DNA of 64,000 nt, from the NCBI RefSeq assembly GCF_000018885.1, contig NC_010168.1, positions 2,170,001 through 2,234,000 on the forward strand. Reading direction: 5' to 3'. The stretch is from Renibacterium salmoninarum ATCC 33209 (GTDB taxonomy: Bacteria > Actinomycetota > Actinomycetes > Actinomycetales > Micrococcaceae). A program made the position numbers and the translations under genes. Shown here piece after piece: positions 28,134 through 35,695 of the stretch. How positions within the stretch are numbered: the first letter of the stretch is position 1; every line of letters starts with the position of its first letter. The notes beneath the pieces were generated by a model, which had not been told where the DNA came from, ran no database searches, and saw only the letters and a list, made by a program, of their open reading frames with translations.

Positions 28134-28739
28134 TTACCCAGACTTGCTGGTGTCTACGGTTACATCGATGCTGAGTTGAAAGCCCAAGGCGTTACCGCCA
28201 TTGAGACTCACCGTGTGCTCGCGCTCTGGAGCTTTTTCAGCCGCAGCCAGAAAGCTTTCCACATCAGCTGAATCTAGGCCTGTCTTGGCAGCGTCTTCGC
28301 GCAGGGTCTGTGCCAGCTCGGCTACGTCGTCGAACGCCAGAAAGTAGCTGATCGTACGAATCTGGCCATCGGCGTCGTCGGCGAGCAGCCTGATGGTGCT
28401 GCTATCCGCCACCAGCTCGCCTTGCGAGCCCTTGATGGTGAGGTGAATCGATTTGTCCACCGGCACATTGACATCCCAGAAGGTATCCCCTGCCTGGACG
28501 CCGACGTCGCTGCGGTTGAGTGATCCGGAGCTCAGATCTAAGAACGCTGCTCGGCTCCGATTGATCTCTTCAACTCCGCTCTTATTGAAGGAAGAGTTCT
28601 TTCCAGTCATAACGGATTCTCCTTGACTCGACTGGGCCGGGGGCGAAACTGGTGTGCAAGCGCTCACGAAGATGGTCACGGCCGAAACTGCGGCCAGTAG
28701 TGTGACCTGTACTGCCCAAAGACGCGCCCGTGAAGCCAT
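28134..28739 (-). CDS. Secreted lipoprotein, unknown function
   Basis: From the ATG at 28739, a basic N-terminus and hydrophobic segment end in a lipobox, IFVSAC (Cys28), so the protein should be lipid-anchored outside the membrane. The mature part of about 173 residues is soluble, acidic and rich in beta and helix signals (VGVQAGDTFWDVNVPVD). No known domain is recognised. It lies 22 bases after the stop of a gene fragment and was probably second in an operon now cut by IS copy 2. It may have lost its promoter. The 96 bases after it hold only small GTGACTAG-type repeats. Confidence 0.7.
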   Translation of the reverse strand: MASRARLWAVQVTLLAAVSAVTIFVSACTPVSPPAQSSQGESVMTGKNSSFNKSGVEEINRSRAAFLDLSSGSLNRSDVGVQAGDTFWDVNVPVDKSIHLTIKGSQGELVADSSTIRLLADDADGQIRTISYFLAFDDVAELAQTLREDAAKTGLDSADVESFLAAAEKAPEREHTVSLNGGNALGFQLSIDVTVDTSKSG

Positions 28740-28761
28740 CTTCGTTGCCCTTTCGCCTGGA

Positions 28762-28856
28762 TTACTGCTCAGCATCAACATCGAAGCCGCTCAATAATCG
28801 TTCCACGATCTGTGGAACGTTATGGGTGGGCCGTTGACTTTCCAGTCTCTCATTCA
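28762..28856 (-). pseudogene. 3' gene fragment left of IS copy 2
   Basis: Minus-strand codons adjoining the IS read ERLESQRPTHNVPQIVERLL, then SGFDVDAEQ and TAA at 28762-28764. The helical, charged composition and its position just before the lipoprotein suggest a true C-terminus. It may be the other end of the fragment at 30203-30301, but the two do not join in frame, so sequence has been lost. Confidence 0.5.
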
Positions 28857-28906
28857 TGAATCGCCCCGGTGTGTCCGGAGACTTTCTTGTTTGAGAGGAT
28901 CAGGAC

Positions 28907-29272
28907 ATGGCAGGGAAAACTACGACACGGTATCCGCAGGAGTTGAAGGATCGTGCGGTGCGCATGGTTGCGGAGATGGAGGGTGCGTCTTCGGAGTGGG
29001 CGGCGATGCAAAAAGTTGCCCAGCTTTTGGGTGTGGGTGTGCCGGAAACGGTGCGTAAATGGGTCCGGCAAGCCGAGATCGATGTTGGTACTAGAACTGG
29101 AACAACGAGCACGGAATCGGCCGAGCTGAAACGGTTACGGCGTGAGAACGCTGAGCTGAAACGGGCGAACGCGATCCTTCGGAGTGCTTCAGCTTTTTTC
29201 GCGGTCGAACTCGACCGCCACAACACTGATCGTGAAATACATCAAGGACCATGCCGGTCACCGCGAGAATAA
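28907..29272 (+). CDS. IS3-family transposase OrfA (copy 2)
   Basis: The protein is identical to OrfA of copy 1 (121 residues), including the helix-turn-helix and the zipper-like ELKRLRRENAELKRAN segment. The one nucleotide difference in this part is silent. Expression and role should be as for copy 1. Confidence 0.88.
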   Translation: MAGKTTTRYPQELKDRAVRMVAEMEGASSEWAAMQKVAQLLGVGVPETVRKWVRQAEIDVGTRTGTTSTESAELKRLRRENAELKRANAILRSASAFFAVELDRHNTDREIHQGPCRSPRE

Positions 29273-30172
29273 TGGATTGCGGTGGGGTGTCGAGTCGATC
29301 TGCCAGGTGCTTACTGGGACGGGGTGAAGACCACCCCGTCCACGTACTACGAATGGGTGGATAAAACACGATCTCACCGAGAACAACGTGATGAGGTGCT
29401 CAAGCCCGTGATCCAGAAGGTGTATGCCGCTAATTACGGGGTTTACGGCACCAGGAAAGTCTGGTTGGCGATGAACCGTGAAGGTGTGCCGGTGGCCAGG
29501 TGCACGGTAGAACGGCTCATGGGGTTACTTGGCATACAGGGTGCGGTCCGTGGCAAGGTCAAACGCACCACGATCAAAGACTCGAAGGCAGCCCGAGCGA
29601 AGGACTTGGTCCGCCGTGATTTCACACCAACGGCACCGGATCGGCTATGGGTAGATGATTTCACCTATGTTTCGACCTGGTCCGGGTGGGTCTATGTTGC
29701 CTTCGTGATCGATGCTTACTCTCGGAGGATCCTGGGCTGGTCAGCGAGTGCTTCTATGAACACCGTGCTAGTGCTCAACGCAGTTAATCAGGCAATCTGG
29801 AGTCGTGAACGGGCCGGGGCTGAGATTTCCGGGGTGATTCATCATCACGATGCCGGGGCTCAATACGCCTCCTTGGCCTTCACCGAACGCCTGGCCCAGG
29901 CCGGTATCCGCCCCTCGATCGGTTCTGTGGGTGATAGTTACGACAACGTCTTGGCGGAAACCATCAACGGGCTTTATAAGACCGAGCTGATCAAACCCGG
30001 CAAGCCCTGGCGGACTCTAGAAGAAGTCGAAATCGGCACCGCTGAATGGGTCGATTGGTACAACCACCGAAGGCTCTACCAGTACTGCGGAGACATCCCA
30101 CCAGTAGAGCTAGAAAACCACTACTACAATCACTACCAGAGCACGGCAGCCGCCGACAGGCTCATCGTCTGA
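29226..30172 (+). CDS. IS3-family transposase OrfB, split over two frames (copy 2)
   Basis: It has the same split as copy 1: the N-terminal segment in one frame (from about 29226, ending at TGA 29325) and the DDE domain in the OrfA frame (open from GTG 29282). It differs from copy 1 by WVDDFTYV instead of WVADFTYV beside the first catalytic Asp, and by EWVDW instead of EWADW near the end. The three catalytic residues are kept. Confidence 0.8.
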
Positions 30173-30202
30173 GAAACCCTCCGGACACACCGGAGCGATT
30201 CA

Positions 30203-30301
30203 CCTCGACTTTGAATCCTCGATTCGCTCAGCAGCTTTGTCCATGATCATGCCGAGCTCGCGCAACTCGCCGACGTTTGCGCCTAACATCTCGCCAGTCA
30301 T
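30203..30301 (-). pseudogene. 5' gene fragment right of IS copy 2
   Basis: An ATG at 30301 with a very good ribosome site (GGAGGT at 30307-30312, 5 bases away) opens a frame reading MTGEMLGANVGELRELGM, then IMDKAAERIEDSKSR. It is cut by the IS after 33 codons. The short helical start resembles WXG100/ESAT-6-like proteins, but no WXG motif is left to prove it. The gene is surely broken here. Its rest may be the fragment on the other side of the IS. Confidence 0.55.
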
Positions 30302-30367
30302 CGCTTACCTCCACCAGTCATCGTCTCAGACTAGTTTCAGCTCACCATTTTCACCATGGGTGAGAAC

Positions 30368-30400
30368 TCCCCTGGCCGGATTCTGGCTCCGGCCAGGGGA
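30368..30400 (-). terminator. Hairpin after the DUF5666-like pseudogene
   Basis: Perfect 13-bp stem (30368-30380 and 30388-30400) with a 7-nt loop, 5 bases beyond the stop of the minus-strand gene. Confidence 0.7.
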
Positions 30401-30405
30401 ACGAG

Positions 30406-30979
30406 CTACTTCGCCGCGAGCATGATCCGCTCTGCGGTAGCACTGCCATCAGCTTTAACCGCGGACAGGCGGACGCTGTCGCCAACTTTGAGATCTTTGA
30501 GCGCTACGGTTGCCGGCTTGGGCCGATCAGCCTTATTTTTGTTGCCATCGCTCGAGCTCTTTGGCGTAGCTGCAGGCTTAGTTGGCGCCTGGAAGACCTT
30601 CGTCGAGGAATTCAGCAGATAACTTTGGCTGAAGCCGTCGCTGCTCTTTACCGTAACTGAGGTGTCCGAGATTGATTCGATCGTGCCGGACTGCACATCC
30701 AAAGTCACAGTTTTTCCATCACGGTCAACAACAGACTCGCCATGCAAGCATCTTTTCAGCGCCACGATGCCCCGCGTGTTTATTGGCATCCGAGCTGCCA
30801 AACTGGCTACTCGACGACGACGGTGAGCTTCCGGATGATGCATCTGCAGCATAAACCGCGCCTACTCCAACGCTGAGTACTATCCCGGCGGTCGCAGTCG
30901 CGATCACGGTATTGCGGACCCACCGGCCTCCGGGACGCTTCTTCAGGGCATGAGGATCGTTGTTAATTTCATTGTTCAC
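30406..30979 (-). pseudogene. Secreted/anchored DUF5666-like protein, frameshifted
   Basis: A GTG at 30979, with AGGAG well placed before it, opens MNNEINNDPHALKKRPGGRW. A signal anchor (NTVIATATAGIVLSVGVGAVYA) and a Ser-rich linker follow. The frame goes wrong after HRGAEKML. The sequence HGESVVDRDGKTVTLDVQ, then GTIESISDTSVTVKSSDG, continues in another frame to the stop at 30406. One extra base near 30745-30750 explains it. The C-terminal part looks like DUF5666 beta repeats (ALKDLKVGDSVRLSAV). Function is unknown. Confidence 0.72.
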
Positions 30980-31130
30980 GGTTGCTCCTATAAATAGTTC
31001 AAGAGCTTCCATCGTGACCTGGCAGCTTGTGATCAACCCCCGATTTGGCCAAGCCCTGGCTTTGTCATTGCCAAGATCTCTGTGACCACTTCGCAAGTTT
31101 TCACAGCCGATACCCTGCTGACGGCGTTCG

Positions 31131-31655
31131 TTAGAAAAGAGCTCGGACGGCCTGAACCAGTTTAGGTAAATCAATTTGTTGCGAGGTGTCTAGTTCAAGA
31201 ACCGGGGAAAGTTCAATCGGAATGGCGCCTTCGGCAAGCCTGCGCCAATGTGCCATAGTGAATTGATCTCCGCTATGCACCGGATGCCGGGCTCTGCTAG
31301 CAGCTCGCGCCAGGGCAACGTCGACGTCAACACGACAATAGATCTCAACGACCACTTCTAGATTTGCCCGCTGCAAACCTGCGATAGCAAACTCACGGTC
31401 TCGTTCACGGTGCCAATTCGATTCAATGATTGACGCAGGTACCGCGGTGGCGGCAGTCCAAAGTGCCTCGATTGCCAGCATTCCCAATGCTTTCGCTGGA
31501 ATGCCATCCGGACCAAAATCAAAGAACGTCTCTTTGAAATCGTCTTGACTGAACAATGGTAAGCCAAGCATCGGCGCCAAGTCTCGAGCTAGAGATGTTT
31601 TCCCTGCGCCGCTGATCCCGTTGATCAACACCACTCGACCCTGCGGCCTACTCAT
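31131..31655 (-). CDS. P-loop kinase, chloramphenicol phosphotransferase-like
   Basis: The 174-residue protein starts with a Walker A motif INGISGAGKTSLA. It keeps the pattern of small-molecule kinases such as CPT/adenylylsulfate-kinase relatives: SQDDFKETFFDFG, SIIESNWHRERDREF, VEIYCRVD. The substrate cannot be told from sequence, so a chloramphenicol-inactivating role should not be assumed. The gene stands alone. The 150 bases between it and the DUF5666-like gene hold only that gene's ribosome site. Confidence 0.75.
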   Translation of the reverse strand: MSRPQGRVVLINGISGAGKTSLARDLAPMLGLPLFSQDDFKETFFDFGPDGIPAKALGMLAIEALWTAATAVPASIIESNWHRERDREFAIAGLQRANLEVVVEIYCRVDVDVALARAASRARHPVHSGDQFTMAHWRRLAEGAIPIELSPVLELDTSQQIDLPKLVQAVRALF

Positions 31656-31658
31656 TGG

Positions 31659-31823
31659 TTAGTCTTCGTCTTGCGAATCCCAAGCGTCGTTACGAGCCTT
31701 TACCTTGGCCAGCGCTTGTTCGGCCTCGGCCCGAGTCTCATAGGGGCCGATCAGCTGCGTCCAATCAGACTGCGCATCTTCTTCGACCTCGTGCGTATTC
31801 ACGTTGTACCAAAACTGCGGCAT
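31659..31823 (-). CDS. Small conserved actinobacterial protein (54 aa)
   Basis: A short frame reads MPQFWYNVNTHEVEEDAQSD, then WTQLIGPYETRAEAEQALAK, and ends in acidic residues. GGAGTAGGG precedes the ATG at 31823. Very similar 50-60 residue proteins (YNV.THEVEEG...DW..LIGPY.TREEA..AL) are widespread in Micrococcales, sometimes described as SPOR-like. The function is unknown. It sits between the kinase and the divergent map pseudogene. Confidence 0.8.
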   Translation of the reverse strand: MPQFWYNVNTHEVEEDAQSDWTQLIGPYETRAEAEQALAKVKARNDAWDSQDED

Positions 31824-31924
31824 GCCCTACTCCGTTCGCCATGATTGCGTTGCCAAGATTTCCCGGCACTGTTTCAGCCTAACTCGATCCGAGCACGACC
31901 GCGGTCAATGGCTAGTATGGTTCT

Positions 31925-32790
31925 ATGCTTCATACCCCACTCGGGACCTTAGTTCCCGGAACACTCAGCCCCGCCCGCAACGTACCCACTTCGATTCCGC
32001 GACCCGAATACGTCGGTAAAGCTGGCCCGGCCAAATTCACCGGCTCTGAAGTCAAATCAGCTGAGACAATCGCTAAAATCCGCATCGCATCAAAAATAGC
32101 CGCCCAAGCCATCGTTGAAGTAGGCAAGCACATTGCGCCGGGCGTGACTACCGATGAGCTAGACCGAATCGGGCACGAATTCATCGTGGCTCACGAGGCA
32201 TACCCGTCTACCCTGGGATATCGAGGCTTTCCGAAATCCCTGTGCTCGTCACTGAATGAAGTGATTTGTCATGGCATTCCAGATTCCACGGTGTTACAAG
32301 ATGGCGACATCATCAACATCGATATCACCGCTTTCAAAGACGGCGTACATGGCGATACCAATCACACCTTTCTGGTCGGTGATGTCGATGAAGAGTCTCG
32401 ACTGTTGGTGGAACGCACCGAAGAGTCGCTGCGGCGCGCGATCAAGGCTGTTGCGCCAGGCCGTGAGATCAACGTCATTGGTAGGACTATCGAGTCCTAT
32501 GCGAAGCGATTCGGCTATGGCGTAGTTCGTGATTTCACCGGCCACGGAGTCGGCGAAGCCTTCCATACCGGCTTGATCATTCCGCATTATGACGCGGCTC
32601 CGGCATACAGCACTGTGATCGAACCGGGAATGACGTTTACCATCGACCCATACTGACTTTAGGCACCGTGGAGTGGGATATGTGGGAAGACGATTGGACC
32701 GTGGTCACCCACGATCGCAAGCGCACTGCCCAGTTTGAACACACGCTTTTAGTCACCGATTCCGGTGCCGAAGTATTGACGCTGGCTTAG
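31925..32790 (+). pseudogene. map: Type I methionine aminopeptidase, frameshifted
   Basis: The enzyme removes the initiator Met. The first 238 residues show the N-terminal extension common to one actinobacterial MetAP class and the metal ligands in [20 protein letters not shown] and DFTGHGVG. The frame stops at TGA 32654 just after FTIDPY. The remaining sequence ([28 protein letters not shown] with the last Glu ligand) is in another frame to TAG 32788. One missing base near 32650-32653 explains it. FTIDP also replaces the ligand Glu of FTIEPM by Asp. A second map elsewhere must be assumed. Confidence 0.85.
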
Positions 32791-32836
32791 AACCTGACCT
32801 GCTTTTACCACCACCCTCGAACTATCCGGAGTAACC

Positions 32837-33637
32837 ATGTCGAAGAACGCTGATAAGTCGCAAAACCCCCAGCACATCATCGGGATCGACATTGGTGGCA
32901 CGGGCATCAAAGGTGGCATCGTCAACCTGAAAAAGGGTGAGCTCTCTGGTGATCGGTTCCGCATCGACACACCACAACCGTCAACCCCTAAAGCAGTAGC
33001 GGAGGTCGTCAAACAAATCGTCGACGAGCTGATGTCGCGCGAGGATGCCCCGTCCAAGGACAGTCCGGTTGGCGTTGATTTTCCGGCCATCATCGCGCAC
33101 GGCGTTGCTCGGTCCGCCGCCAACGTAGACAAAAGTTGGATTGGTACCGACGTCGATGATTTACTCACCAAAAAATTGGGCCGACCAGTACATGTCATGA
33201 ACGACGCCGACGCCGCCGGAGTCGCCGAGGTTGCTTACGGCGTTGGCCAAGGGCAAAAAGGCACCGTGCTAGTGATCACTCTGGGCACCGGAATCGGATC
33301 TGCGTTTATCTTCAACGGCAAGCTGGTCCCGAACGCAGAACTCGGACACTTGGAACTGGACGGATTCGACGCCGAGTCACGCGCTTCAGCGTCGGCCCGC
33401 GAACGCGAAGATCTTGACTGGGATGAATACAGCAAGCGGCTACAACGCTATTTCTCCCACGTAGAGTTCCTGTTCTCCCCCGAATTGTTCATCATCGGTG
33501 GCGGAATTTCCAAGCGAAGCGAAGACTTCTTGCCCAAGCTAGATTTGCAAACCAAGATTGTCACCGCGGAACTGAAAAATAACGCCGGGATTGTTGGGGC
33601 GGCACTACAGGCCTCGCGGCATTTCAAGAAAAAATGA
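32837..33637 (+). CDS. ppgK: Polyphosphate glucokinase
   Basis: This ROK-family enzyme phosphorylates glucose with polyphosphate or ATP in the cytoplasm. Seen are the phosphate loop GIDIGGTGIKGGIVN, the catalytic region MNDADAAGVAEVAYG, LGTGIGSAFIFNG and ELGHLELDG. The length of 266 is normal for actinobacterial PpgK. GGAG lies 5 bases before the ATG. The stop overlaps the start of the next gene by 4 bases. Confidence 0.93.
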   Translation: MSKNADKSQNPQHIIGIDIGGTGIKGGIVNLKKGELSGDRFRIDTPQPSTPKAVAEVVKQIVDELMSREDAPSKDSPVGVDFPAIIAHGVARSAANVDKSWIGTDVDDLLTKKLGRPVHVMNDADAAGVAEVAYGVGQGQKGTVLVITLGTGIGSAFIFNGKLVPNAELGHLELDGFDAESRASASAREREDLDWDEYSKRLQRYFSHVEFLFSPELFIIGGGISKRSEDFLPKLDLQTKIVTAELKNNAGIVGAALQASRHFKKK

Positions 33638-34395
33638 GCAGCCGCACTGGTAAGCAACCAGTGATCCTCATCAGTGGTGCAAGCCGCGGTATTGGCGCTG
33701 CTATCGCAAGCCAAGCCGCGCAAGCTGGTTTTGCAGTTCTGGTTAACTTTGCCTCAGATCACGAAGGTGCCACCGCGGTAGTGCGTCAAGTGACTGAGGC
33801 CGGTGGCGTAGCGCGAGCATGCCAAGGTGACGTCAGCGATAGCGCAATCTGTGCGGAGCTTGTTACCGCCGCCGCGCAACTTGGTGAGCTGACCGCCGTC
33901 GTAAATAATGCGGCAATCACCGGCAACGCTCCGGGACCATTTATCGGTCTTGAGGAGTCAGTCCTTCGCCGAACCGTTGAGGTGAATGTCATCGGCACCA
34001 TGCTGCTCAGCCAAGCAGCCTTGCGTTACTGGCGCGCTCATCCTGGACCTGGGCGTTCGATAGTCAATATTTCCTCGACGGCAACCAAAGCTGGCTCGCC
34101 GTCGGAATGGGTGCATTACGCCGCGACCAAGGGCGCCATTGATGTCTTTACGCGCGGGCTCGCCACCGAGACAGCCGCCGAAGGTATTCGAGTGAACGCT
34201 GTTGCGCCGGGGATGACTCAAACTCGGCTGCATGAGGATGCTGGGCTGCCGGATCGGGTTGCTAGGCTCAGCCCAACAATTCCGCTAGGCCGTGCCGCAC
34301 TGCCGGCGGAAATCGCTGATGCAGTTTTCTGGCTTCTTTCGGAAAAATCTTCTTACGTCACCGGTGCGGTGATCCCCGTCAGTGGCGGGCGCTGA
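33634..34395 (+). CDS. Short-chain dehydrogenase/reductase
   Basis: The 253-residue classical SDR has the cofactor motif GASRGIGAAIA, NNAAIT, and the catalytic Ser (NISST) with YAATK (Tyr and Lys). The C-terminal GAVIPVSGGR is typical for FabG-like enzymes. NADP preference is likely from the basic residue after GASRG, but the substrate is unknown. ATGA overlap with ppgK indicates translational coupling. Confidence 0.9.
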   Translation: MSSRTGKQPVILISGASRGIGAAIASQAAQAGFAVLVNFASDHEGATAVVRQVTEAGGVARACQGDVSDSAICAELVTAAAQLGELTAVVNNAAITGNAPGPFIGLEESVLRRTVEVNVIGTMLLSQAALRYWRAHPGPGRSIVNISSTATKAGSPSEWVHYAATKGAIDVFTRGLATETAAEGIRVNAVAPGMTQTRLHEDAGLPDRVARLSPTIPLGRAALPAEIADAVFWLLSEKSSYVTGAVIPVSGGR

Positions 34396-34431
34396 GCAAC
34401 CTCATCCCTGTCAGCAGCCAGCCGAAAGCTG

Positions 34432-35457
34432 CTATTGGTAGGAAACGAACCAAGGTTGTGGCTGAACCTGCTGCATGGTCTCCGCTGGCGTGAGTAGCTG
34501 CGGATCTTCGTCGAGGAAATTTTTCCAACCCACGCGAACGAAAGTGGGCAGCCCAACCTGCAAGGCAGTCCAGGTTGCCATCTTGTCGCCTCGGACCCCT
34601 TGGCCATCGGCGTGGACCACTGCCGCCAACCCGGGGAAATTCGTCAGTTGCTCGCGTTCGGTCACCATGCTCCTGCGAAATTGATGCAACATGAATATTT
34701 TCTGCGGCAGGTTGGCAGACTTGGTGAGCTCGGCAAGCCATGCTCCCGCAGTATTGACCTCCGCCGCGGTTACCGAGCCGATTTGCGCTAACGGCAACTG
34801 TGCCGGCCCCAGTCGCAACTCCGGATCGAGTGCCAGCCTGACGTTGGGCCGCCGCAACAAAGCGCGATACATCTCAGCTTGCGTCGTGAAATCAGATCGA
34901 CCGGGTTGAAGGTCGAGAACCACGTAAATACCAGCGTTTGCCGCAGCGTCGATCCAAAGTTGCAGTACGTCAACCCGCGACTCGTTGGAATAGTTGCCGT
35001 CCGGGCCCGGCTCGGCAGCGGCCACGGTCGCAATGATTTCGAACGCTGGCACCACCGGCTCGGCGGAATAGGGCTGATACTGGGCCGCGAGATCCTTAAC
35101 TCGTGCAATCGATGCTGGAATATCTTGCTCACCCAAGGCACCCAGGCTCGGCGTTCCAGGGTGACCATAAAGTGCCACAAATCGTCGATCCGGAAAGACT
35201 TGTCGGCCGCCGCCAGGTAACACCGGCGACTTCGTCAGGGCCGCTCCGAAAGCTTTTTGTTTCGTAGCGGCCGCTGAACTCGGAGCATGACTATTTTGCG
35301 GGTTCTCGGCGCTCGGGCTACTGCTGCCAGAGCTACAAGCTGAGCAGAGCAAAAGAACAGCTGCAACAACTGCTGTGCCGAATACTCGGCCGTTTCGTTT
35401 CCGTAAAGTACTGGCTATTTTCGTTGGCTGCACGCCACACCCCGTATCGTTCGTCAT
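34432..35457 (-). CDS. Lipoprotein with a possible TIM-barrel (glycosidase-like) domain
   Basis: From the ATG at 35457, a hydrophobic segment (RVFGTAVVAAVLLLCSAC) ends in a somewhat irregular lipobox (Cys at -3), followed by a Ser-rich linker. The 250-residue mature domain has alternating strands and helices (RFVALYGHPG, VVPAFEIIATVA, GIYVVLDLQPG, VRLALDPELRLG, KIFMLHQFR). This resembles a beta/alpha barrel, with acidic residues at strand ends. I cannot name a family with confidence. It converges with the SDR gene. Confidence 0.65.
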   Translation of the reverse strand: MTNDTGCGVQPTKIASTLRKRNGRVFGTAVVAAVLLLCSACSSGSSSPSAENPQNSHAPSSAAATKQKAFGAALTKSPVLPGGGRQVFPDRRFVALYGHPGTPSLGALGEQDIPASIARVKDLAAQYQPYSAEPVVPAFEIIATVAAAEPGPDGNYSNESRVDVLQLWIDAAANAGIYVVLDLQPGRSDFTTQAEMYRALLRRPNVRLALDPELRLGPAQLPLAQIGSVTAAEVNTAGAWLAELTKSANLPQKIFMLHQFRRSMVTEREQLTNFPGLAAVVHADGQGVRGDKMATWTALQVGLPTFVRVGWKNFLDEDPQLLTPAETMQQVQPQPWFVSYQ

Positions 35458-35635
35458 CGTCTCGTTTCGTTCGCTCCCCCCGGTCAGAAAATTACTCTGC
35501 ACCTCGGAAGCACCCATCAACCGTAACAATTCGGCTTTTGAGGACCAAGCGTGCAACGTGTCTAAATAAGTCGGATCCGGAGAAATTTCACACAGTTTTC
35601 AGCCTGCTTTCAGTCCTGATCCCTAAGGTCTTGGC

Positions 35636-35664
35636 ACGTACCCAAAGAGCCGCTTTGGGTACGT
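35636..35664. promoter_or_regulatory. Palindrome upstream of the S15-type hydrolase gene
   Basis: Perfect 12-bp inverted repeat (35636-35647 and 35653-35664) with a 5-nt spacer, 31 bases before the hydrolase ATG. There is no T run, so an operator or a 5' leader hairpin is more likely than a terminator. The remaining part of the 35458-35695 gap shows no gene. Confidence 0.5.
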
Positions 35665-35695
35665 TCGCCTTGAACATTTCATGATGAGGAATAGC

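Larger units (their letters stand above)
28857..30202 (+). mobile_element. IS3-family insertion sequence, copy 2 (IS994-like)
   Basis: It has the same 1346-bp length and the same terminal inverted repeats as copy 1 and is in the same orientation. I see four differences from copy 1, among them GCA/GCG near 28985, GCT/GAT (Ala/Asp in the DDE region) near 29653, and GCC/GTC (Ala/Val) near 30050. Unlike copy 1, it has no matching flanks (TCA on the left, CCT on the right). This points to a deletion or recombination after insertion. Confidence 0.93.

Noticed and set aside
15336..30202. Composite transposon bounded by the two IS copies
   Set aside because: The copies are in the same orientation, but the 12 kb between them contains core genes (glnE, glnA2, panB) in their usual order. 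The outer flanks show no common target duplication.
31131..31655. Antibiotic resistance by chloramphenicol phosphotransferase
   Set aside because: Only the general P-loop kinase pattern supports it. The specific substrate residues cannot be judged, so it is kept as a kinase of unknown substrate.
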